A stretch of DNA of 16,072 nucleotides from Rhodoferax sp. (GTDB taxonomy: Bacteria > Pseudomonadota > Gammaproteobacteria > Burkholderiales > Burkholderiaceae_C): assembly GCA_028711355.1 (NCBI GenBank), contig JAQTSL010000034.1, positions 1 to 16,072 of the forward strand. Direction: 5' to 3'. The position numbers were made by a program, and so were the translations under genes. Positions within the stretch are counted from its first letter, which is position 1. Every line of letters starts with the position of its first letter. Below are positions 1 through 7,700 of this stretch, in pieces. Below the pieces are notes generated by a model. It was not told where the DNA came from. It was given only the letters and a program-made list of their open reading frames with translations, and searched no databases.

Positions 1-1
1 C

Positions 2-1822
2 TGGCCCGAGCTCGATGCGCTGCTGCGTGACGAGGCCGCATGGGACACGCAGGTCGAGCGCTTTTTAACCTGGCAGCAGCTCTGGCGCAGCCAGGGCGTG
101 TTGCCGATGTTGCACCGCTTGCTGCACGAGCAGGGATTGGCGCAACGGTTACTTCAACAAGGCGCCGCCGGTGAGCGCGCTCTGACCAATGTGCTGCACC
201 TGGGCGAGCTGCTGCAAGCCGCCAGCAGCTCGCTGCAAGGCGAGGGCGCGCTGTTGCGTCATTTGGAAGCGCAGTTGCGTCGCCCGGCCGCCAATGCCGA
301 GACCGCGCAACTGCGCTTGGAGAGTGATGCCGAACTGGTGCAAGTGGTGACACTGCACAAGTCCAAGGGGTTGCAGTACCCGCTGGTGTTTTTGCCATTC
401 CTGTCCAGTTACCGGGCCGAGACCCAGGCCAGCAGTCGCCCCGACGCCGAGCGCTTGGCGGAAGACGTTCGCCTGTTGTACGTGGCCCTGACGCGCGCCC
501 AGCGTGCCTTGTGGCTGGGTGTGGCACAGGTCAGCGGCGATGTTGAAGGTAAAAAACCAGAGGTCAAAAGTGCCTTGTCCAAACTGCTTGCTCGTAGCAC
601 GCCAGACGATCTGGCGCAGCGCCTGGCCACCTGGGGGTGTGCTGACATTGCCGTGCAAACCGCGCCGGCAGCCAGTGACATGATCTATGCGCCGGCGCTG
701 CCCGTCAAAGTGCCACAAGGTGCGCTACCGGCCCAGCGCGTGCTGCGACGCAATTGGTGGAGTGCCAGCTTCAGCGCCTTGACGCGTGACCTGCAAGAGG
801 CGGTCGGCGTGGGCAGCGACCGCGATCAGCGCGTGGCCGATGCCCAGCTTGACAGCGCGGTGACTGAGGTCCTGCAGCCAGCAACCCCAGCCGTCAGCGA
901 GCTGTTCGTGCCAGAGGTCCAATTCAATGCCTTCCCCGCAGGGAGCAGTTACGGCACGCTGCTGCATGACTTGCTTGAGTGGCAGGCCGAACACGGCTGG
1001 CCCGCAGCCCAAACGGCCGATGCGCTGGATGCCAACCTGCGCAGCGCCTGGGCCAGCCAGTTATCGCGCGCCAGCCAGCGTGCCGCGTTGACACCTGAGC
1101 AACAAGCTCTGCTGGAATCCTGGGTAGCGCAAATCCTGATGACAAATTGGCCTCTAGCCCTTATGAATCAAGCGCGAACAGCTATTAATAACGTGAAGGA
1201 ACAGGCTGTCATACCGGGCTACGACCCGGTATCCATGAATTTGAAGCCGTGGATTGCGGATCAAGTCCGCAATGACAACCTTCTTTCATGTTCCAGGGTG
1301 GCGAGCACTCTATGGCAGTTAGGATCATTGAAGCCCGGTTGTTATTGGTCAGAGATGGGCTTTACCCTGCCGGTGCAGCGTCTGGGTAGCGCCTGGCTGG
1401 ATCAACGCATCAGTCAGCAGGTATGGCCCGGTCAGCCTCGCGCTGCCTTGCAGCCGCGCACGCTCGAAGGCCTGTTGACCGGGTTTATGGATCTGGTGTT
1501 TGAGTGCGCCGGGCGCTATTACGTGCTTGACTACAAGTCCAACCGCTTGAGCGACTACGCCCCGGCCACGTTGCAAGCCGCCATGCTGGCGCACCGCTAC
1601 GACGTGCAAGCCGTGTTGTATGTGCTGGCGCTGCACCGCCTGCTGAAAAGCCGCCTGGCCGATTACAACTTTGACCGGCACCTGGGTGGCGCCCTGTACT
1701 GGTTTGTGCGCGGTGTCGATCAGAGCGGCGCAGGTCTCTTGGCCATTACCCCGCCGCGTGCGCTGATCGACGTGCTGGACGCAGCCTTGTCGCAACCCGC
1801 GCTGGCAGGATCATCCACATGA
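2..1822 (+). CDS. recB: RecBCD enzyme subunit RecB, 3' part (5' end outside window)
   Basis: RecB is the 3'-5' helicase and nuclease subunit of exonuclease V, which processes double-strand breaks. The frame is open from base 2, so this is the C-terminal ~606 residues. Counting from base 2, helicase motif V (VTLHKSKGLQYP, K120) and motif VI (LLYVALTRAQ, R165) are intact. The nuclease domain follows, with the metal-ligand pattern YGTLLHDLLE (H322), GFMDLVF (D497) and DYKSN (D510, K512). Comparison with the E. coli sequence as I remember it suggests about 50 extra residues between H322 and D497, at visible residues ~380-430. That stretch coincides with two DNA repeats inserted in frame (1145-1191 and 1204-1280). 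Catalytic residues remain, so the protein is probably functional, but this needs testing. The stop overlaps the recD start as ATGA, so the two are translationally coupled. recC would be expected just upstream. Confidence 0.93.
   Translation, partial: WPELDALLRDEAAWDTQVERFLTWQQLWRSQGVLPMLHRLLHEQGLAQRLLQQGAAGERALTNVLHLGELLQAASSSLQGEGALLRHLEAQLRRPAANAETAQLRLESDAELVQVVTLHKSKGLQYPLVFLPFLSSYRAETQASSRPDAERLAEDVRLLYVALTRAQRALWLGVAQVSGDVEGKKPEVKSALSKLLARSTPDDLAQRLATWGCADIAVQTAPAASDMIYAPALPVKVPQGALPAQRVLRRNWWSASFSALTRDLQEAVGVGSDRDQRVADAQLDSAVTEVLQPATPAVSELFVPEVQFNAFPAGSSYGTLLHDLLEWQAEHGWPAAQTADALDANLRSAWASQLSRASQRAALTPEQQALLESWVAQILMTNWPLALMNQARTAINNVKEQAVIPGYDPVSMNLKPWIADQVRNDNLLSCSRVASTLWQLGSLKPGCYWSEMGFTLPVQRLGSAWLDQRISQQVWPGQPRAALQPRTLEGLLTGFMDLVFECAGRYYVLDYKSNRLSDYAPATLQAAMLAHRYDVQAVLYVLALHRLLKSRLADYNFDRHLGGALYWFVRGVDQSGAGLLAITPPRALIDVLDAALSQPALAGSST
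1145..1191 (+). repeat. Interspersed repeat of Comamonadaceae type, inside recB
   Basis: The stretch has a core reading GGCCTCTAGCCCTTATGAAT followed by AAGCGCGAACAGCTATTAAT. From memory, this closely resembles a short repeat (GGCCTCTAGCGCTTAT...AAGCGC..GCAGCTAT) scattered between genes in Acidovorax, Polaromonas and Rhodoferax genomes. It has an imperfect inverted repeat (AGCCCTT / AAGCGC). Here it lies inside recB and is translated as roughly PLALMNQARTAINN, with no stop. It begins about 60 bp before the palindromic element at 1204. The family assignment is recollection and was not checked by search. Confidence 0.6.
1204..1280 (+). repeat. Palindromic interspersed element, copy A, in frame within recB
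   Basis: Outer arms are GGCTGTCAT (1204-1212) and ATGACAACC (1272-1280). Inside are hairpin ACCGGG-ctacga-CCCGGT (1213-1230), ATCCA/TGGAT flanking a short spacer (1231-1254), and hairpin TGCGGA-tcaag-TCCGCA (1255-1271). The same architecture recurs at 15407-15486, and the right arm recurs inverted at 1860-1890. In recB it encodes about 26 residues (AVIPGYDPVSMN...IADQVRNDNL) and keeps the frame open. This resembles the in-frame behaviour described for Rickettsia palindromic elements, although the sequence is unrelated as far as I can tell. Confidence 0.85.
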
Positions 1823-3771
1823 CGATCATGCTTGACCAGGCCCGCAACGCCACCGCATCGGTTGTCATTGCGGACTCGATCCGCAATCCAGTGCCCTTGC
1901 CGCTGACCGCGCTGGACCTGGCCTTGGCCGAATTTTTGAACGCCTCGCTGCCATCCAGCGACCCGCGCCACCCGATGCTGGCTGCGCTGACTAGTCACCA
2001 ATACGGTCGTGGTCATGCCTGCCTGGATTTGGATTTGCTGGCCGAGCAGGGTGTGGCGGCGCTGGGCTGGGACGCTCGCCAGCAAGTGCAGTTGCCGGCC
2101 GATTTAGTGGCAGCCGCGCCCAGCCTGCCGTGGACGCAGGGCCCCGGCAGTCCGCTGGTGCTGGACGGCGCGCGCCTGTACTTACGCCGCAATTGGCAGG
2201 CCGAGCAAAGCATCCGTAGCGTCATCGAAGCTCGCCTGGCACAGCCCGATGCCGACGCTGCGTCGCTGGCATCAGCATTGGATGCGCTGTTTGATCCGCT
2301 CAGTGCCGCGTCGCCAGACTGGCAAAAAGTAGCCTGCGCGCTGGCTGCCCGTGGCTGCCTCACCCTCATCACCGGCGGCCCCGGCACCGGCAAAACCACC
2401 ACTGTGGTGCGGCTGCTGGCGTTGTTGCAGTCGCAGGCGGCGCAACCGCTGCGCATAGCGTTGGCAGCACCTACCGGCAAAGCGGCAGCACGGCTGGGCG
2501 AGTCAATTGCCAGCGCGGTGCAGCGGCTACCCGCGCAACTGCAGGCGCAGATCCCGACCCAGGCGCAGACCTTGCACAAATTGTTGAAGGTGCGTTCGGC
2601 CTTGCAGATCGGTGCCCCCCCCGCGCTGGCGCTCGATGTGGTGGTGGTCGATGAGGCGTCGATGATCGACCTGGAGCTGATGGTGCGCCTGCTGGCCGCC
2701 GTGCCGGTCAGCGCCCGCCTGATTTTGCTAGGCGACAAAGACCAACTGGCATCGGTGGAAGCGGGCGCGGTGCTTGGCCAGTTGTGTCAAGGTGCCCCGG
2801 CGGGTGGCTACAACGCCGAGACCGTGGCCTGGGTTCGAACCGCCACCGGGCAGGACATCAGCGCCTGGGCCGGGCCTGGTTCCGCGTTGGCGCAACGCAC
2901 GGTGATGCTGCGCTACAGCCACCGCTTTGCCGCCAGCAGCGTGATTGGCCAGTGGGCCAGCGCGGTCAACGCCGGGGATCGCGCGGCCGTGGCCGAATTG
3001 CTGGACACCACGCCGTTGTGGTTGGCCGATACCCCGGCCAGCGTGACCCGCTTGACCCGCTTAACCCATCAGATTGGTTTGTCGGGCGTCATGAGAACGT
3101 CAGCACCAGCACCAGCACCAGCACTAATGTCAACGCTGGCAGACCTGGCGCGCGCCGCCTGGCAGCTCTGGTGCGACCGCTTGCCCACGGCTGTGTGCGA
3201 CGACGCGCAGGCCAGAGAATTGCTGCACGCTTTTGGCCGCTTTCAGGTGCTGTGCGCACTGCGTGAAGGGCCGTGGGGTGTACTGGCGATCAACCAACTG
3301 CTGGCGCGCGCGCTGGGTTTTGCCCCAGCGGGCTGGTACATTGGTCGCCCGGTAATGGTCACGCGCAACGACTACCACTTGGGTCTGATGAACGGTGACG
3401 TGGGCCTGTGCCTGCCGACCGCGCGCGGCTTGCGCGTGGCCTTTTCCGACAACACTGGGGCAGTGTCAGTTGGCGTGCGCTGGGTGCTGCCCAGTCGCCT
3501 GGATGCGGTTGAAACCGTGCTGGCGATGACGGTGCACAAGTCGCAGGGTTCCGAGTTTGACCATGTCGCTTTGGTGGTGCCCGAGCGTATGGCGCCGGTG
3601 CTAACGCGTGAGCTGCTTTACACCGGCATCACCCGCGCCAAAACCAAATTGACGCTGGTGCTGCCGCAGGCCGGCGTGTTGCGCCAGGCGGTAGCGCAAA
3701 AGGTCTGGCGCAGTGGCGGTTTGGCCGACGCTTTGGCAGCCCCGGCAGATTTGGATGCTCCCGACGGTTAA
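1819..3771 (+). CDS. recD: RecBCD enzyme subunit RecD (5'-3' helicase)
   Basis: RecD is the superfamily 1B, 5'-3' DNA helicase of exonuclease V and controls Chi-regulated digestion. Residues count from ATG 1819, which overlaps the recB stop. Walker A is GGPGTGKTT (186-194), Walker B is VVVDEAS (D278, E279), then LLGDKDQLASVEAGAVL, the UvrD_C_2-type motif MTVHKSQGSEFD (K574) and motif VI LLYTGITRAK (R606). At 650 aa it is somewhat longer than E. coli RecD (about 608 aa). Two oddities may explain part of this. Residues ~15-25 (VVIADSIRNPV) are encoded by a half copy of the palindromic repeat, just before what looks like the natural N-terminus (PLTALDLALAEFLN). Residues ~428-436 (PAPAPA-rich) come from a CAGCAC tandem repeat. 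No other good start lies downstream of the repeat, so ATG 1819 is kept. Confidence 0.95.
   Translation: MTIMLDQARNATASVVIADSIRNPVPLPLTALDLALAEFLNASLPSSDPRHPMLAALTSHQYGRGHACLDLDLLAEQGVAALGWDARQQVQLPADLVAAAPSLPWTQGPGSPLVLDGARLYLRRNWQAEQSIRSVIEARLAQPDADAASLASALDALFDPLSAASPDWQKVACALAARGCLTLITGGPGTGKTTTVVRLLALLQSQAAQPLRIALAAPTGKAAARLGESIASAVQRLPAQLQAQIPTQAQTLHKLLKVRSALQIGAPPALALDVVVVDEASMIDLELMVRLLAAVPVSARLILLGDKDQLASVEAGAVLGQLCQGAPAGGYNAETVAWVRTATGQDISAWAGPGSALAQRTVMLRYSHRFAASSVIGQWASAVNAGDRAAVAELLDTTPLWLADTPASVTRLTRLTHQIGLSGVMRTSAPAPAPALMSTLADLARAAWQLWCDRLPTAVCDDAQARELLHAFGRFQVLCALREGPWGVLAINQLLARALGFAPAGWYIGRPVMVTRNDYHLGLMNGDVGLCLPTARGLRVAFSDNTGAVSVGVRWVLPSRLDAVETVLAMTVHKSQGSEFDHVALVVPERMAPVLTRELLYTGITRAKTKLTLVLPQAGVLRQAVAQKVWRSGGLADALAAPADLDAPDG
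1860..1890 (-). repeat. Palindromic interspersed element, half copy B, in recD N-terminus
   Basis: This 31-bp stretch (GGTTGTCATTGCGGACTCGA...CAATCCA) matches the reverse complement of the right arm of copy A (1250-1280) at 30 of 31 positions, counted by hand. It contains the hairpin TGCGGA-ctcga-TCCGCA and ends at the ATCCA junction. The left arm is absent. It is read in frame as recD residues ~15-25. Confidence 0.8.
3101..3124 (+). repeat. Tandem hexamer (CAGCAC)x4 within recD
   Basis: Four perfect consecutive copies of CAGCAC are translated as an SAPAPAPAL-type linker in recD, between the ATPase core and the C-terminal helicase motifs. Because the unit is a multiple of three, copy-number change would lengthen or shorten a linker without a frameshift. 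Confidence 0.85.
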
Positions 3772-3782
3772 TATGGTGATCC

Positions 3783-4322
3783 ATGAAGATTGACCCAGCC
3801 ATCGTCCAGTTGTCGGCCGAGAACGTTCGGGCGCAGGTGTTGCCGCGTGCCGTTGCCGTACAGTTGGACCCGGCGATGGTGCAAAAAATCAGGCAGCGTG
3901 TGCCCATTTTCAGCGGCATGTCGGCCGACTGCCTGACGCGCACGTTGGCGCTGGCGCAGCATTTTTCGGTGCCGGCGGGCGCTGTGGTGTGTGCCGAGGG
4001 CGAGCTGGGTGACGCTTTTTATGTGCTGATTGGCGGCCAGGTGCGGATCGAAAAAGGGCCGCAAACGCCTGCGGTGGAGCTGGCCCGATTGGCGCCGGGG
4101 CATTGCTTTGGCGAAATGGCGCTGGTCGGCCGACGCGTGCGCTCAGCCACGGTGCGCGCGCTCAAAGACAGCAACATCATGCGCTTTGACCGGGCGCAGG
4201 TTGATGCCAATCCAGAAAGCGCGCACATCATTTACCGCAATATTGCAGGTATTTTGGCCAGCCGCCTGGAATGCTCCAGCGAGCAATTGGCTGATCTGCG
4301 TGTGCGCGGTCAGCACATCTGA
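3783..4322 (+). CDS. Stand-alone cyclic-nucleotide-binding domain protein
   Basis: This 179-residue protein has one CAP/CRP-type cNMP-binding beta-barrel (about residues 40-150). The phosphate-binding cassette is readable as CFGEMALVGRRVRSATVRA, with E111 and R120 at the positions expected to contact ribose and phosphate. The preceding FSVPAGAVVCAEGELGDAFYVL is the usual barrel strand and glycine-turn pattern. There is no C-terminal helix-turn-helix, so it is not a CRP/FNR transcription factor; the last ~30 residues look helical. It has no signal peptide or TM segment, so it is predicted cytoplasmic. The start lies 11 bp after the recD stop with only a weak GGTGA upstream, suggesting transcription with recBD. 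Ligand and role are unknown. Its 3' end overlaps a convergent gene remnant. Confidence 0.85.
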   Translation: MKIDPAIVQLSAENVRAQVLPRAVAVQLDPAMVQKIRQRVPIFSGMSADCLTRTLALAQHFSVPAGAVVCAEGELGDAFYVLIGGQVRIEKGPQTPAVELARLAPGHCFGEMALVGRRVRSATVRALKDSNIMRFDRAQVDANPESAHIIYRNIAGILASRLECSSEQLADLRVRGQHI

Positions 4323-4604
4323 ACGTTTGGTTGTTGATCGGCTTTGCTGCTGGCAATCAAAATCTCTTGCATGTGTTGCGCCAGTGCGTGCGCGTGCTGC
4401 GGGCTGACCCGCTGCGCGTCAAAGCCGGCGTTGAGAATCAGCCGGTCGGTGTAGCTGCTGGCCGCAGTAAACAGCGTCTGGTAAGGCATCGCGGGCATAG
4501 CGAAAAAGAGCTGGCTTCCAGCTCCGGGTGTTCGGCCACGGTTGGCGCCGCGGCGAGGTTGCTGACCTTGGAGTTGACTGAGAAATTGTCTTGACAATGG
4601 GGTC
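4310..4604 (-). pseudogene. Frameshifted C-terminal remnant of an unidentified gene
   Basis: Two adjacent minus-strand frames read like genuine protein with typical local codon use. One is NFSVNSKVSNLAAAPTVAEH followed by PELEASSF (about 4600-4510). The other is AMPAMPYQTLFTAASSYTDR followed by LILNAGFDAQRVSPQHAHAL and a helical tail, ending at the stop 4310-4312. They join if one T is restored in the T5 run at 4503-4507, giving ...PELEASSFFAMPAMPYQ.... Upstream of ~4606 the first frame meets a stop, so the 5' part of the gene is missing. I do not recognise the family. It overlaps the end of the cNMP-binding gene by about 13 bp, tail to tail. A sequencing error at the homopolymer is possible but would not explain the missing 5' end. 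Confidence 0.5.
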
Positions 4605-4646
4605 CACTTTAGGAGAGTATGCGAGTCCAATGGTGACGCAGTTTTT

Positions 4647-4658
4647 GTCAAATTTGAC
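4647..4658. promoter_or_regulatory. Perfect 12-bp palindrome upstream of the sensor kinase
   Basis: GTCAAATTTGAC is a perfect inverted repeat, 119 bp before the kinase start, in the 4605-4776 stretch that otherwise has no gene. It could be an operator. No convincing -35/-10 pair could be placed next to it, so this is suggestive only. Confidence 0.3.
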
Positions 4659-4776
4659 CTAAGAGTGGCGATAGCGCATTTTCTTTGCGGCGCGACAGCC
4701 AGTTTTAACGGCATGACTTGCCACGGAACGATTGCTGAACGATCAATCTTCAATTGAGAGGCGACCAGGAAAGAAA

Positions 4777-7700
4777 GTGAAGACGAATATCAAGAGACAG
4801 GAATTTCTGTTTCCAGGCAAATGGGTACTGCCTGCTCTTGTCAGCGCCTTGATCAACCTGTTTGCACTTTCCGTTGCATTTGCCGAAACGCCTGGCAATG
4901 CCAGACTGCTTTTCCTCGGCAACAAAAATATTGCGCCGGTGGTTTATCTGGACAACGCGACGCCAGCCGGAGTCGCGGTTGACATCGTCCAGGCGCTCGC
5001 AAAACATATTCCGCAGCCGTTGGAAGTCAGGGCCATGGATTGGCTGGAGGCACAGGCGCTAGTGGCGCGGGGGCAAGCCGATGCCCTGATTCAAATCAAC
5101 GAGAGCGAAGCGCGAAAGAAGATCTACGACTTTTCGGAGCCCCTGCTGGAGTCTCAATTTTCAATCTTCACCAGTACCGGCAAAGTTGGAATATCAGGCC
5201 TGTCGAGTCTTCGCGGCATGCGCGTTGGCGTCGAATCTGGCGGTCTGCCGCGCGAGCTGTTGGAAAAGAATCCGCTGGTTCCGTTAACCATCATTCCCGA
5301 TTTTCTTGCCGGCTTCAAATTGCTCAATGATGGCGCGATCGATGCCGTGGTGGTGGATTACCGGGTCGGCTCTTACATTCTTGCAAAAAACAAGTTGCGA
5401 AACATCAAGGTCAGCGGCGAGCCGATCGCATTTTCCTACTCTTGCCTTGCGGTACGAAAAGGCAATACAAAACTGCTTGCGGCCATCAACCATGCCCTGC
5501 AGACAATCAAGGCCGACGGCACTTACCAGAAGATTCTCGACAACTGGAAACCGACCGAGGTGGTTTTTGAAACGCGCGAGCAGATCACACACCGGGCTTA
5601 CTACCTGGCCATCGTCGTTTTGCTCGTCTTGTTACTGATCGCCGTGGCATGGACCATGACCTTGAGAAAAGAACTGGTCAAAAGAAAAGCGGCCGAAGGA
5701 CTGCTGGGGCAACAGCATTCCACTTTGCGCAGCATCATCAACAGCGCCAATGCGCTCATTTTCTCAGTCGACCGGCACTACCGTTACACCAGTTTTAACC
5801 TTGGGTACGCGGCGGCCATGAAGGCGCTCTATGGCGCCGAGATCGAGCTGGGCCACAGTTTGCTGGACTATATGAGCGTGATTGGAGATCAGGAGACCGC
5901 CCGGCGCAACCTTGATCGGGCGCTGGCCGGAGATCAGGTCGTGGAGGAATCGTATTCGGGGGAAGAACTTCGGTCGCGGCAGTATTTTCAGGTCTCGCAC
6001 AGCCCTGTCAAGACGGGCGAAGGGATCATCGGCGTGGCCGTGCTGGCCCAGGATATGAGCGAGCGCAAGCGGGCCGAGGATGCTCTGCGGCGCCTGAACC
6101 GCGAACTGCGCGCCATCAGCAATTGCAATCAGATTCTGATGCGCGTCGAGGATGAGCAGACGCTGCTCAACGAGATCTGCTGCATCATTTGCGAGCAGGC
6201 CGATTACCGCATGGCGTGGGTGGGATTCGCCGAAAACGATGAGGCCAAGGCCGTGCGTCCGGTGGCTTGGGCCGGGGTCGAGGACGGGTATCTGGCGCAG
6301 GCCGACATCACCTGGGCCGATACAGAACGGGGGCGCGGACCGGCAGGCACCGCCATCCGCAGCGCAAAGAGCAGTTGCCTGCAGGATTTCGGCTCGGACC
6401 CCCGTGCTGCCCCTTGGCACGATAGCGCCTTGCAGCGTGGTTATCGTTCCTGTATCTCGCTTCCGCTGCAGGACGAGAGCCAAATTACATTTGGCGCTCT
6501 CACCATCTATTCCGCCGAGCCCGATGCCTTCACGCCGGGTGAAGTGCGGCTGCTGGAAGAGCTGGCGGGCGATCTGGCATTTGGCATCACGGTGCTGCGC
6601 ACGCGCAACGAGCGCAAGCAAGCCGAGGAAGCGCTGCGTCGCGAGCAGGCGCTGCTGAGCCGCATCATGGTAACCAGCCCGGTCGGCATCGCGGTGGTAA
6701 GCAGGCAGGGTCAGATTACGTTCGCCAATCCGCAGGCCGAGAGCATCCTGGGCCTGAGCAAGCAAGAGATCACCCTGCGCAGCTACAACGCGCCAGAGTG
6801 GCATACCACGGCCGTTGACGGAGGACCATTGCGCGACGACGAACATCCGTTCAGCCGTGTGATGGCGACACGTCAGCCGGTCTTCGATGCCCAGCACGCC
6901 ATCGTCTGGCCGGATGGTCACCGCGTGCTGCTTTCGATCAACGGCGCTCCCATTTTTGATGCCCAGGGCGAAATCGAAGCCGTTGCCTTTGCGATCGAAG
7001 ACATCACCGAGCGCAAGCTGGTGGAAGATGCCTTGCGATTTGTCGCCCAACGCGGCTGGCAGACTAGCGGGGAAAACTTTTTTTTCGAGGCGCTCGCGCA
7101 GTTTCTCGGCGAAAAGCTCGATATGGATTACGTCTTGATTGACAGACTGGATGAAAATCCGGACATGGCGGAGACGGTGGCGTTGTATGCCAAAGGCGCG
7201 ATCACACCGAATATGCGCTATTGCCTCAAGGGCACGCCCTGCGAACTCGTCATGGGGCGACAACTCTGTGTTTATCCACAGGGAATCCAGCAACTGTTTC
7301 CCGAAGATTCCCTGTTGCCCGGGATGGGCGTAGAAAGTTTTGTCGGTGTTCCGCTGTGGGATTCAACCGGTCAGCCAATAGGCCTGATCGCCGTCATGAG
7401 TAATAAGGCGCTTCCTAACGGTGCACCGGTCACCCAACTGCTGCAACTGGTAGCGACCCGGGCTGCCGCCGAACTCGAGCGCGAACAAAGCAGCCGTTTG
7501 CTGCGGGCAAGTGAACATAAATTTCGTACGCTGGCGGAAAATCTGCCGGACAACATCGTCCGTTACGATCTGGAAGGACGGACCGTTTACGTCAACCCGG
7601 TGATCGAAGAAACCCTGGGTACTGACGCCGCGCGAATGCTCGGTACGCGCATTCGCGAACTCAATCCCGATGGGAGTTACGAAAGCTACGCGCAGGCCGT

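Noticed and set aside
4591..4620. TTGACA followed by GAGTAT as a promoter
   Set aside because: The -35 is perfect but the -10 matches only 3 of 6 at 18-bp spacing, and the site overlaps the edge of the gene remnant.
4732..4776. TTG start for the hybrid kinase
   Set aside because: GTG 4777 has a well-spaced AGGA and starts a proper signal peptide; TTG 4732 has no ribosome-binding site and would bury the signal peptide.
5764..7293. 509-codon open frame antisense to the kinase
   Set aside because: It lies wholly within PAS/GAF coding sequence on the other strand, has no recognisable motif, and is typical of the complementary frame in GC-rich genes.
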